Source: Glaciozyma antarctica PI12 (Eukaryota > Basidiomycota > Microbotryomycetes > Kriegeriales > Camptobasidiaceae). Taken from it: a stretch of 64,000 nt of DNA. Made by a program: the position numbers and the translations under genes. Of this stretch, positions 26,940 to 38,003 are shown piece by piece. Numbering within the stretch: the stretch's first letter is position 1; each line of letters starts with the position of its first letter. Under the pieces are notes generated by a model, which was given only the letters and a program-made list of their open reading frames with translations, made no database searches and had not been told where the DNA came from. The DNA lies in the NCBI GenBank assembly GCA_002917775.1, contig KZ627159.1:762010-826009 (forward strand), given 5' to 3'.

Positions 26940-28443
26940 AGTGAGTCTCCTCTGCTGCTCTGGCTCAGCCAGGCGTAGGACACAAGCTGATAGCTTCCCT
27001 TTACAGTGAGTGGCCGACCCAAGCGAAGCGCCAAAGCACCAAAGCGACTCGAGGACGAAGCACCTCCCCCTCCTCCTCCTCGTAAACCCATCCCAGTCGA
27101 GTCGTCTCCCCTCAGTTCACACGCCAGCTCCATCTCTCCCCAGAACACTCGCACTGCTCCTTCTATCGGCGCCGCTCCTCCTCCAAAACGCCGCAAGACT
27201 TCCAACGCCAGCGCGACCGCCCATCCCACCCCTGCCCCCGTCACGACAGCTCCAATCGCCTTCCCCGCTCCCAGGATACTTCCGCCCTCCACCACCACTG
27301 CCGGTTTCCCCCAGCCCAAGTCTAAACCCTCCTTTCCGACCCCTTCATTCCCACAACCCTCGACGAGCGGGACGACGGTCAAGAGGCCTATCCCCGTCAA
27401 GAAGCCAGCCCCCAAGATCGCTCAACCGCCTTCTCCCCCGCCGCAGGAGATCCCTGACAAGCGCGTCAAGGCTGAGGAGGAGGCGAAGACGGTGACTGCG
27501 GCGCCGGTGGAGGTGGTGGAGGTGAAGTCTGCTGAGGTCAAGGGCAAGGGAGGGAAGGGAGTGGTAGGCAAGGGGAAGGGAAAGGAGGCCAAGGAGGATG
27601 AGGTTGGCAAGGGGAAAGGGAAGGAGGTGGTCGCTAAGGGGCAGCCCAAGGTCGACGTGCCTACTCCTCCGCCGCGCAAGAGGCCCAGGGTCGAAGCGAC
27701 TTCCTCTGTTCCCCTCTCCTCGCTTCTCAAGCCTACTCTCGCTGCTCCGATCGAACGCAAGAGCACTCCGGCCGCTCCTTTGGCGGCGAGCAAGCCACCA
27801 GCGAAAGACCTGCCGAGCACCAACATGGACTTTAACGACAAGGACGCCTACTCGAGTCTGTTCACCTCTATCTCGTTCAAGGTGTGTTCTCTCTCATTTT
27901 CTTCCTGCCACGCTCGCTGACCGGTCTCGACCTGCAGAAAACTGGCGGACCAGTGCAGAAGGCTCCGATCCTCCGTCCAGGCGAAGTCCGTCTCGCCGAT
28001 CCCGCCATCGTCGCGTACGTCCTACCTCTCCTCCCTCGCTCGCTTGCTAATCCCATCATTACCAGCGCCCTCGCCCCTCCTCCCATCTCCCGCGAAGCCA
28101 AACTCCGCGAGCTCAAGCACAAGCGCGAATCCGAGCAACGCCAGCTCGCCGAGTCTGCCGTGCGTCGTTCCTTACTCCCTCCAGCGCATTTCTCACCTCA
28201 CTTCCTCTTACAGATGGACTCTTTCGACCTCCTCGAGCAATCGACGGCGATGATCGATTTCGAGGTGCGCCTTTCTCCTCCCTCTGCAGCGTTCGATGGA
28301 GGTGCTGATGGCGCATGCAGACGACTCTCAGGGACGAAACGAGGCAGGTGCTGAAGAAGGCACCGCATTTGCCGAGGTTGACGACGTTTGGGAGTCTGTA
28401 TTCGCTGTGGCCTGCGGAGCTCGAGGAGGAGGGAACGCTTTGA
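26940..28443 (+). CDS. Basic, Pro/Lys-rich nuclear-type protein, unknown family
   Basis: The start codon is split: A at 26940, a 66-nt intron 26941-27006, then TG at 27007, giving MSGRPKRSAKAPKRLEDEA. An in-frame TGA lies six codons upstream, so no earlier start exists in this exon. The first 270 residues are low-complexity (Pro-, Lys- and Val/Glu-rich, with PKKRK-like basic clusters). The C-terminal part, spread over four short exons, is more ordered: DFNDKDAYSSLFTSISFK, KAPILRPGEVRLADPAIVA, ISREAKLRELKHKRES, DLLEQSTAMIDFE, VLKKAPHLPRLTTFGSLYSL. It ends EEEGTL. The 5' end is close to that of the divergent remodeller gene, suggesting a shared promoter. I do not recognise the family; a nuclear role is inferred from composition. 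Confidence 0.68.
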
Positions 28444-29816
28444 GGAATGCATCTGTTGATTTGTTTGAGGTTGGGCCGTTGCTTCCTAGTCTGGTATATC
28501 AGAGCTTCTACGTAACTCGATACCCCACGACGCAGAACCAGGGAGAGGAGAGAGTCGCCTCCGCCGTCGACGCAAGCTGCTCGACAACTCCAGCGCGCGC
28601 GCCCTCGTCACTTGTCCTCCTCCACCACCGGTCCCGGCAGGATGTGGTGTGCGCCCTCCCTCTCTGTCCCTACAAGCCCTTCTAACTTCCGACAGGCCTC
28701 CGATACTTCCTCATCCTCCCCCCTCCTCCCCTTCCCCTCCTCCCCACCCCTCCTCCAAGCTCTCTTCCTCATCTCCCTAATCGCCTACCAACGACCCTGC
28801 ATCTACTGCTCCTTCCTCCTCATCTGTATCTGTACGCTCTCCCTCTCCTCCTGCGCGGGCGACGCTGATGAACCCAGTCCTCGCGACTTGTAACCTCCGA
28901 CTCGGGGAGGAGGCGCGCTGCTGGCTTGCGCTGAATGGTGGAGATGTATTGCACGCTATGAAGGTGAAGGTGGGATCGGGAGCGGCAGTGGCGGTCAACG
29001 GCAGTGGGGAGGCGGCGCTGGGGACGCTGGTGGAACGCGGGGCGTGGCTGGGGAAGACGAGGGAGTGGGCGATTAATGGGGCGGGCGTACGGTTCAGCTT
29101 TGGGCTATAGCGGGGATGTAACAGCAGAGGGGCTGGGATGAGGTTGATGGAGGGAGCTGGCTGCTGGTGCTTGGTGCTTGAAGCGTGCTGAGGAGGCGCC
29201 GAGGACTGCTCTTGCCGCGGACGCCCGGAGACTGCGCCGACTGTGTTCGTTCTGCTCTGCTTCTCATTGGTTACGTCTGCTTCAGCTGAAGTTGTTGCGG
29301 TTCTCTGGGCCAGCGACCATCAGAGCTTGATATCCCTGACTCAGAACGCCCAACTCCCCTCCTGGCGTCCTCGCGCTCGACGAGCAGGCCTCGAGCTCTG
29401 AGGCAGGTCTCCAAACCTCTTATATTCTCCGCCTGCTCGTTCGACCAAGATCCTTTACCCTTTCCGCACGCGAGCCCCCACACACACGATCCTCAACCCC
29501 CCACATTCCACACCTCTCCCTCCGTGCACCGGGCCCACAGCAGTGGCACTTCAAGCAAGACTGCACGTTTCCAAAGCACATAGGGAAGGATCTTGGCTCG
29601 GCGTCGCGCGAGGGGGGATCGGCTAGGAGAGCGAGGTGGGAGCCTGTTCAATCCTGCGACGACGATTCGACTCGCTCCGCGCGCGGTTCTCTCCGACCAA
29701 TCTCGCACACCAGCGACAAAGCAGTCTCGAGCAAAGCGCGGGAGAGTCCCACAACAACCCAACGAAGGCTCCCCAATCAGAAAGCGAGAACAAGCATACG
29801 ATGCAATAACAACTCC
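28444..29816. other. Gene-poor stretch with a possible short coding piece
   Basis: About 1.4 kb without a confidently supported gene. From 28868 to 29110 a plus-strand frame reads ATCNLRLGEEARCWLALNGG... and ends VRFSFGL, and has protein-like composition; upstream pieces near 28520-28680 could be earlier exons but no consistent model could be built. From 29111 to 29816 I see nothing beyond the 3' flank of CDC6. Confidence 0.35.
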
Positions 29817-31963
29817 CTACAACCCCTCTCCCCTCGGCCGCTTCCCCCCAATCCACTTCCTCCCCTCCTCAAGCCCATTCCCATGGAACCCCTCCTTCGG
29901 CGCCATCTCATCCCTCCCCACCTCGACCTTCGGTTTCCTCCTCCTCTTCTCCTCCCTCAGGACCGCTTTCGAGATCCTGAGCGTCTCCTGCATCGCTCCC
30001 GTCTCTGCTCGCTCGCACGAATTCGACGGCGTCGTCTGTAGTCCTTCGAGAAGGTCTGCGAGCTTGTGGGTTGGCGAGAGTGAGAGGAGAGGGTCTGCGG
30101 CGGAGGAGGAGGGGGAGGTCTTCTGTTTCTTCCCTGGGCTCTTGAGCGACTTGGAGATGAAGCCACTCGATTCGAGGACTTCTATCGCACCGGTGAATTC
30201 CATCTTGGACGGCGTCGATTGGAGAGTCCCTTCGCGTCGCAGGACTTCGGTGAAGATCTGGAAAGCGGCGTTCTGGTTGACTGAGGTGGAAGAGGAGGGT
30301 TGACGATGGATGGCAACGACGACGCCGACGAGGACGTTGCGGGCGTTGAAGTTGAGTTCGGCGAGGCTGTTGGTGAGGAGGCGGGGAAGGGAAAGGCCTG
30401 CGAGGCGAAGGGCGTCCGACATTCCCTTCATCGCGACTTTGGGGGCCGAGGAGGGGGTAAAGTGGGAGAGAGAGTCGAGTGCGCAAGGGGAGGTGGGAGT
30501 GGGGGAGGAAGGAGGGAGAGCCGACGAGGTCGAGCGTTCCAGGATGGAGATGGCCTTTCGCACGACGTCGAGGATGATCCGAAACGTCGCCCGTCGCCGC
30601 CTGAAATCCTCTTTGCGACAAAACTGTAGCGCGTTCTTTTCGATGAGGGGGAGGTCCTCGAGGCGTGTTGGCTCGTCGAGAGAACCGGGGGAGTAGGGGT
30701 ACGCCGAAGCGAGGAGAGCGAGCCGCTGTTGGACAATGTCGACGAGGGCGAGAGCGTCGTACGGTTGGAAGTGGATGAGCTGAGGTCCCTTGAACTTGCT
30801 GGAGGGAGCGGCGGAGAGGTCGAGGTGGGTAGTGGTGAGGGTGAGCGCGTTGGCGATGCCGATGAGGGTGAGAGGGGAGGAAGGCGCGTGGGCGAGGAGA
30901 AAGAGGGAGTTGAGGAGGGTATGGGAGGACGAAGAGCGCGACGAAGTGAGGATGTGATCGATCTCGTCGAGGAGGATGAGGCTGTCGTTGCGAGATAAGT
31001 TAGTTGTCGTTTCTTGAGGGCGCGAGGGAGACACGCACAACTTGGTACCACTCTTCAAGCCCTTCTCAAAGGCCGCCTTCCCCTTGAGCTTTCCTCCTAC
31101 CTCCATCCCCAGTCCGAGCGCCAGCCTCTCCCAGAAGCTCGTGGCCTGCCCAGCACTCCCGACGCTTGAGCAGCTCTCCATGAGCACCCTAACGTCCTCC
31201 TCCATTCCGCTCGTCTCCACCTTGCCCACAAACTCGTTCAGGACATGCGAGAGGAGAGCCGTCTTGCCGATTCCTGGTGGTCCCGACACGTAAAGCGAAG
31301 GTCGAGCATCACTCGACTTAAACTTGGACGCGCGCGTAGGCGAGTCCAACGCGTTCTCCGGCTCGGACGCAGCGTAGACGTCCGGAAAGCGAGCCGAAAG
31401 AAAGTTGACGAGGGCGGCGCGCTCCTTCGTACGGCCGACAAAGGAGAGTGCTGGTGTGCGAGTGTGCTGAGGAGGGTGTGCGCGTGTGCAAAGATGTTGG
31501 GGATGATGCGGGGGGCGGGGAGAGTCGAGGTGGACGCGACGGGTGCGTGTGACTTCTTGGGTGTGCTCGTAGGAGTGGGGAGAGTGGTGGTAGCTGGCAA
31601 AGGGAGCAGGTCAGCCAGGGATCACGCGAGGAGAGGACGCGCGCGCGTACGATCAAACGAGTCCGACGTAGGTGAGACCGTTCCCTCCAAGTCGTCCTTG
31701 AAGTCGCCCTCGTCCGTCTGGCTTGCTCGTCGACTCGGACGCGCGTTCTCCTTCCCTTTCGAAGGTGTGATGGGGAGGGAGGAGTTCACGTCTGCCGAAC
31801 GACTTTGGCTCCGTTTACGCGTCTTGATCTCGACGACAGCTACGCGCCGTTGCTTGGAAGGGGAGGGAGTAGGCGAGTTCCAGGAGGGAGAGCGTGATGA
31901 GGTGTCGTCGCGTGAGGAAGAGCTCGGAGAGGGGGAGGAAGGTCGCGTCGTGATGGTCTCCAT
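29817..31963 (-). CDS. CDC6: CDC6/Cdc18 replication-licensing AAA+ ATPase
   Basis: Loads MCM helicase on ORC-bound origins in G1. The N-terminal exon from METITT is Ser/Pro-rich with SP and TP sites expected for CDK control. The AAA+ core has FVGRTKERAALVNF, Walker A GPPGIGKTALL, Walker B FLILLDEIDHIL (across an intron with a GTGCGT donor), sensor 1 LIGIANALTL, and IHFQPYDALALVDIVQQRL. A C-terminal winged-helix region follows (ALQFCRKEDF..., QIFTEVLRREG, FTGAIEVLESSGFI). The frame of the piece reading PNIFAHAHTLLSTLAHQH does not run directly into FVGR; either a weak GTCGCG...CTCAG intron removes it or one base is out of frame near 31450-31470. The convergent/divergent neighbours are unrelated. 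Confidence 0.88.
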
Positions 31964-32214
31964 TCGAGGTCGTTCGCGGAGGGGAGAGGAGCGCCGGAGG
32001 TGGAGGGATGGCGGTGGAGAGAGGTGGAGGTGTTTTGCGTTGAGAAGAGGTGGTGGAGGTGAAGGAAAGAGGAAAGAGGAAGAAAGGGAGCCTAGCCAAC
32101 CTGGCGAGGGCGCGCGTAGGGAATCCATTTCGGGCCTAGGTGGGTTGTCCACCTTCCCTCTGCCCCACTCGACATGCAACTCTTCTTTCTTCCTTTACAG
32201 TGATACACCAAGCT

Positions 32215-34579
32215 ATGGCGCCGCCTACGACGACTCCAGAAGAGCGAGCCGCCAAACGGGACCAGGACAGAGCCGCTTTGAGGGCCATGATGCGGGCGAA
32301 GCGGAAGGACGTCCAGGTGGAGCCGCTGGTGGAGCACGAGGGAGAGGAGAGTCTGCCGGATCAGCTCGCCGTTTTCGACAAGGGAACGACACGCCGAGGG
32401 GAGAAGGAGGAGCCGCTGCTCAGTCTCGAGGAGTTCGTCGGGTTGGGACTCCTTCCTCCGGTCAAGGTACCGCCCTGGTCTGCGGATGGGCTCAGTGAAG
32501 GCAGCAGTCCAATTAGCCCTGCGTTCAGCGTGGCTTCGACGACGACGTTGTCGACGTTGGACGACTTCCCCTCGCCGCCAACGAACCTCCCAGCTCCCAA
32601 CCGCTATCGTCCGCTATCCTCTCGCCGCTCCCTCAAAATCCTCATCCACGCCCTCCGTCGATGCACCAGCTATTCCCCTTCCGCCCCTTCCGCCTACGTG
32701 CCTTCTCCCATCGCCTTTAACCAAGTCGGGAGCGTTCAGCCCTTCCCAACCTCCCGCCTTTCCTCTTCCAGTCAGTCCTCTTGATCCTCCTCCAGGCCAT
32801 GGCTAACTTTTGATAACCCAGCCGCTACCATCTACCCTCCTTTCACCTTCTCCTACCACCCTTCCACTCCTCTCACGCTCTTCCGACCTACGCACCCCAC
32901 CCCCTGGTCCTCTCCCTCCCCTCCCCTCCTCCGCCTCACCAACCACTCGTCATATCCGAAACAGTACATCTCCCTCCCTCCTCTCCCGCCCTCTCTCCTT
33001 CCCAACTCCGCCCGTCAGCCCCGCGCCATCCCGGCTAAGCGCACGAAGCGTCGTTCCGTCGCCCATCCTTGCCACGCGAAGTCGCAGCTCATCGTACATC
33101 GAGCTTGAGGACGAAGATCAGGACGGAGACAGTCCGGTCGAATTCGAGAGCCTTTTGGCGACTCCTTTGCCGAAGCGACGGGTACCGCGGAGGGAGAAGT
33201 CGAAGGGAGGAGGGCGAAGCAGGCCTCTCTCGTTGGTGAAGCCTGCGCAGAACGGAGGAGCGGTAGTGGGAGCTTCAGAGGATGATAAGAGTCAAGACTC
33301 TGAGCTCGATTTGGAGGCGTCGGTTGAGACTCTGGCTTGGAGAGCGGGAATTATGAAGCGGGACTTGATTGGAGCGAGACAGATCGACAGATGAGGAGGA
33401 AGGAACGCAGACGAGGCCGACATTGATGGGGGCTAGCGTGCGGATTTTGGCGAGCGAGGGAGACGTTACTCGGGGCGAGCGGTGGCAGAGTGCGAAGAAC
33501 CACCGCGTTCGTTCTTCCTCCTCCCTCCTTCGAGCCTCGCTAATTTTCTACTCCAGAAATCCTATAAACTCATGCGCCAACACTCTCAAGATGACGACGC
33601 CGCTGACCACAACGCTGCTCTCTCTTCCGAGGAGGAGGAGTCATTCGACCTATCCTTCGACTCCCACTCGAACGCCTCTGGCTCCACCCCCTCACTCTCC
33701 CCTTTCGCCCACTCTCGCCGCTCCACCGCATCTTCCTACGGCTTTCCGTCTCCGGCCTCCAACGTCACGCCGAGGCGGTCCTATCGAAGAAGCCAGGACG
33801 GCGTTTCGCTCCTCAGTCCTCCGTCATCGAGCCTGGAGCTCGGCGAAGGAGGACGAACTAAGGAGCGCAGGAGCTGGAACGGCGCACACGACTCGTCGCG
33901 GACCGGCTGGAGGTTGTCGAGCCTCTCGGCGCCTGACGAGCTTTCGGCGCGCGCGGACGACTCTCCCCCGCTCCCCTCGTTGAGCACACTTCCCCCTCTC
34001 GACCGATTTCCGACGACACCTCGCCGGATCCCGATCTCTCCAGGAACGCCACGGCATCGGACGTCGATCGTTCGTCCGTCGCCAGCGTCGAGGCCGCTAT
34101 CCTCGACTTCGGACATCTCGTCGGCGTCGGAAGCAGGCTGGAGGAGCTCGGCCTCCCTTCCATCGCTTAAAAAGAAGTCCAGCACATCGACTTTCAACCG
34201 CACCAGCATCGTCCCTCCCACCTCCAACATCCCCTCCTCCGCCACCTCCGCCACTCCGAGCCGGCGAGACTCTATCACCTCCAGCACCTCCTCCACCCGC
34301 CGCACCCCTATCAGCAGCCCTCCTCCCGTCCCAGATCCGTCGCTCCTCCCCCCCTCCCCCCTCCTCACCAAACCTAGTCTGCGACCACCGACAGCTTCCA
34401 AACTCCCCAGTCGCATAGGCACATCGGGCTCGAAGGTGTCCAGTAGGCTTCCCTCGCTTAATCGCCAGGCTTCGACGTCGTTGCTTCGAGCGATGGTGGA
34501 CGTGGACGAGTTTGGGCAGGTGGGGAACGCGGGAGGAGGGAAGGCGAGGACGCTCCCTGTGCCTGGAGGGAGGAGGTAG
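32215..34579 (+). CDS. Ser/Pro-rich protein of unknown function
   Basis: Probably one gene. The first part from MAPPTTTPEERAAKRDQDRAALRAMMRAKRK has a short basic coiled segment, then LLSLEEFVGLGLLPPV and Pro/Ser-rich sequence; a 47-nt GTCAGT...CCCAG intron near 32782 joins FPLP to PLPSTLL. The middle piece ends WRAGIMKRDLIGARQ; another frame carries DEEEGTQTRPTLMGAS, and a CTAAT-containing intron ending at 33554 joins KNHR to KSYKLMRQHSQDDD. The rest is Ser/Thr/Pro-rich with PSRIGTSGSKVSSRLPSL, resembling basic Ser-rich microtubule- or septin-associated proteins only in composition. The reading frame must change twice (about 32600 and 33375) with no clear intron, so the model is uncertain, and two genes are possible. 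Confidence 0.5.
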
Positions 34580-34789
34580 AAGCTGTTGTTGGGGTTCTCG
34601 ACGCCGTTGACGGCTGTTTATCGTTTGTTCGTATTGTTACTTTGATACCCCCTGGTGGTAGTATATCCCTACATGAAAGATACCTGGTAGCTTGCAGCAT
34701 GAGCGGGCGCGCTTCGAAAGAGCGAGAGAGGCACGAGAGGAAGCGAGAGCGGTCGTGGATGTACATCTGCGTATTTTAATCCTACAACA

Positions 34790-37296
34790 CTAGTCGTCCT
34801 CCCCCGTCTCCAACCGCGTCTCGAATACAGTTTTCGGCTGCGTCTTGTTCCACGCTGCCGTCCATTCGTTGTCCTTGGGGTCCGACGCGTATTTGAGCAA
34901 AGCTTCTCGAGGCTGGAAAGCACGTCAGCGACATACGCTGAGAGGGGGGAGTCTATACGCACATCTTGATCTCGCATGTTGTCGTGAATAAGTCCCTGCG
35001 AAGCGAGCGATCAGCTGCCGACCTCGAGGTCCGACGAACGAGGAACTCACCTGAACGACATGCTGCGTCGCACTAGCCCCAACGCGACCTCCCTTTCCAG
35101 GTCCAACAACAGGCGGCACTGCACACGCCATCAGCTCCCACCCCAATCGCGAGAATCCAAGAACGTACTAGGCTTCATCGTCTTCTGAGGATCGTGCCTC
35201 TCCCTCTCCCTCCTTCTCTTCCCGCCCCTCCCACCCGCGGCACTCGCATCCCCATAATCGTCCTTGAACATCGGCAGGGAATGCGGCGCGATGATAGGTC
35301 GGTCGAGCGCCGTCGAGGAGGAAAAGTCGTCTGGTGCGCGAACGCGGGGAGCGCGCGTGACGGCGGTGGTGACTCCCTTAAGAGAAGTGAGAGGGGAGTA
35401 GAGGACGTGGATAGAGCCGTCTGAGGAGCCGGTGACGATCTGTGGAAGGCGTTAGCCTTTCGTTTCGCCGATGCCGGCTGCGGCGTAGGACGAAGGACGA
35501 AGGACGAACCTGATTGATCTTTGGGTGCCAGAGGACCTTGACGACCGAGTAAGGAGAGATATCTGCGAGAAACCGATCAGCCAGCGCCTCGTACTCAGCC
35601 CAACTGCACTCACTGAGGCTTCGCACGAGACCAAGGCCCTCCCTCCGCAGCACGACGACCTTCCCGCCATTTGCGCCAACTGCCTCGCGCGCCTTCTCCT
35701 CCTCCACAGTACCCACCATCACTCCCGCGTGCGCTCCTGCCGTCCCTGTGAGGATGTAACGCTCGTCGGGGGAGAAGACGAGGTTGGTCTCGTCGTTGAG
35801 CGAGGGAAGGTCGGTGGCGGTGAACAGAGGCTTCTTGAGAGATCGAGCGTCCCATACTGCATCAAGATTGGTCATCAAATGTTGAAAGCGAGGAACCGCA
35901 GCGACTCGCGCTTGACGGTGCCGTCTCCTCCGCGACTGGCGAATTGACGGCCGTCGCTGGTGAAGACGAGCGAGCTCGTGACAGTGTCCTTCTCGTGCGC
36001 GTTTAGGACGGACTGTGGATAAAGGAGGTCAGGTTTCGCCTGGAGAACAGTAGTGAGCACGACTCACAGAGTTTGGTCGAGCAAAGTTGCTGTTCGCGGC
36101 CCAAAGATGAATCGCTCCGTCCTCGCAAGCTACCGGCCCCAAGATTAGCACGAGTAGCGAATGTAAGTACAAAGCGCTGACCTCCTCCAATCAGCCTCCC
36201 ATCAGGACTCCAAGCGCACGCTGAAACCTTGGTCCTCCCTCCCCTGTTCTTCGACCCAACGACGATGCACGATTTCGACTTGCGCTTGCTGGTGATATCC
36301 CAGACCCGGATCGTGCTGTCTGCCGAAGCAGAAATAAAGAGCGAGTGGTTCTTGGGGTGCCAGGCGACGGAGGAAAGAGCTGCGACGTGACCGCTGTGAG
36401 GTGTCAGTTCTCGCCCGGTCAGCTCAGTCGAGAGACGTACTCGGTGTGGCGGAGGTCGCGGATGTACATGTCTCCCTTGACAAACTCGGCTCTGCGCATC
36501 GGGGTCAGCGCCATATCTCGACGCGCGAACAAACTCAGAACTCACGTCTCAATTCCGTTGCGGTCAAAGAGCTTCGCCTGGTTCGCGCCCGTCGCCGCCA
36601 GGAATGAGTCGCCAGAGAGGGAGAACTGCAGGTCGTGGATCTGCATCGCCCTAGATCAGCTCTGCCCTCCCCCGCTGAGGAAGAAGCAGGCGTACCTGAT
36701 GACCCTCCTTGAGCTCCCAGCTCCTGAACGGCTTGAACTCGCTGTTCATCCCACTAAAGTCCCACAGCTTCGCATCGTAATCGTAGCCTCCCGAGACCAT
36801 CCTCGTTCCCGACGGATCAATAGAGAGCGCCGACACCGTCTACGCGCGCAGGATCAGCTCCGCCCCTCCCAGCACTCGAGCCGCGACTCACCTTCGAATG
36901 ATCCTTCATACACACCTCGTGCGTCACAGGCAGGTCCGCTCCTTCCCTCGTATCGACCCATTCTCCTTCTGCCTCCTCGTCCGAATCCACGTCGTCCTCG
37001 TCGTCTGAAATGGGCACCCTCCTAACCTTCTCCAACACGACCTTGCTCGAGGCTTCTACGGCGTGTTCGTGCTCTTCCAGCTCCTCTCCAAGTTCCTGCG
37101 GGGTCGTGTGTTAGCATTTCACTGCAGGGGAGAGCTCTAGGGGGCGCACGACAGCGTCTGCTCGACGAGTGGTGTCGATGCGAGAGTCGTCCTGCTTCTT
37201 CGCTGCGACCTGCGCGTAAAGCCAGGTTAGCTCGAGCGCGCCGTAAGGTAGCTTTGCGTAGCTCACCTTTCCGAACGCGAGAGGAAGGCTATCCAT
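34790..37296 (-). CDS. WDR70: WDR70 / gastrulation-defective-1 family WD40 protein
   Basis: Nuclear WD40 protein; WDR70 is linked to CUL4-DDB1 and H2B ubiquitination near DNA breaks in fission yeast and human. The first exon encodes MDSLPLAFGK only. After an acidic region comes THEVCMKDHSK, then repeats with clear WD units: GGYDYDAKLWDF, ISASADSTIRVWDI, ACAWSPDGRLIGG, FTSDGRQFASRGGDGTVK and VWDARSLKKPLF. The family-specific tail is present too, with a DISPYSVVKVLWHPKINQ segment and ending MKPS...HVVQ, NMRDQDPREALLKYA and FETRLETGEDD. Many short exons, all joins in frame with GTRCGT or GTGAGT donors. The length matches the family core. Confidence 0.9.
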
Positions 37297-37383
37297 CGTG
37301 AAGGTGCGGAGTCAACAGCCGCCGCACACCTCGAGCTCTCTTTCGGCCCCGCCGAACTCTTCCTCCTCCCACAACCTCAAACA

Positions 37384-37891
37384 ATGGAATCCGCCACCAC
37401 CCCCGCTGCACCCATCGTGATCCCCGAGCGCCTCACAGTCGGCGAGATCGCAAAGGCCAACAAGGCCGCCCAGCTGGACGGTGTCGGAGCAGGAGGTGTT
37501 ACGGGCTTCTTGGGCGGCTTCATCTCGCACAGGCTGTTCAAGATGTCGCGCAACGTTTCGTTGATCTCGGGACTCATGTGAGCAACCTTTCTGGATCGGA
37601 GCTTGAGAGGAGGAGCTGACGAGGACGTCGCAGGACCGGCGCGATCGCAGGGTAGGCTGCTCTACTTCCTACCTCCGACTCAGCTCACCCCGATCGTGCA
37701 GATACATCTTCACGCAAGCTTCGCTGAAAGCTCACCTCGCTCAAGCCGCCAAGACGAAGGCGCTGTTGCAGCAATCGCTCGCGGGGGAGGAGGGTGTGGA
37801 TCGAGCTCGGTGGGAGAACGCGGTGGAGGGAGGTGCGGGAGGGTTGGAGGCTATGGCGGACAAATTCTCGAGTACGCGAGGGGATCACTGA
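37384..37891 (+). CDS. Small two-helix Gly-rich membrane protein
   Basis: Three exons: 37384-37577, an 18-nt exon 37634-37651, and 37702-37891, giving 133 residues. Two hydrophobic glycine-rich helices (AGGVTGFLGGFISHRLF and LISGLMTGAIAGYIF) are followed by a helical, Ala/Lys-rich tail (ASLKAHLAQAAKTKALLQQSL). The pattern recalls OCIA-domain or other small mitochondrial inner-membrane proteins, but this is only an architectural resemblance. It starts 88 bases from the WDR70 start and is divergent, so the two likely share a promoter. Confidence 0.65.
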
Positions 37892-38003
37892 AGGAGGGAA
37901 GGAGGGATGTAGTGTAGGATCCGTCACCAGTCGACTTCGGGGGGCGAGGAGCTGCTCATCGTACATCTGCTCGTTCCATTATCCTGCGCGCTGAACGACT
38001 GAG

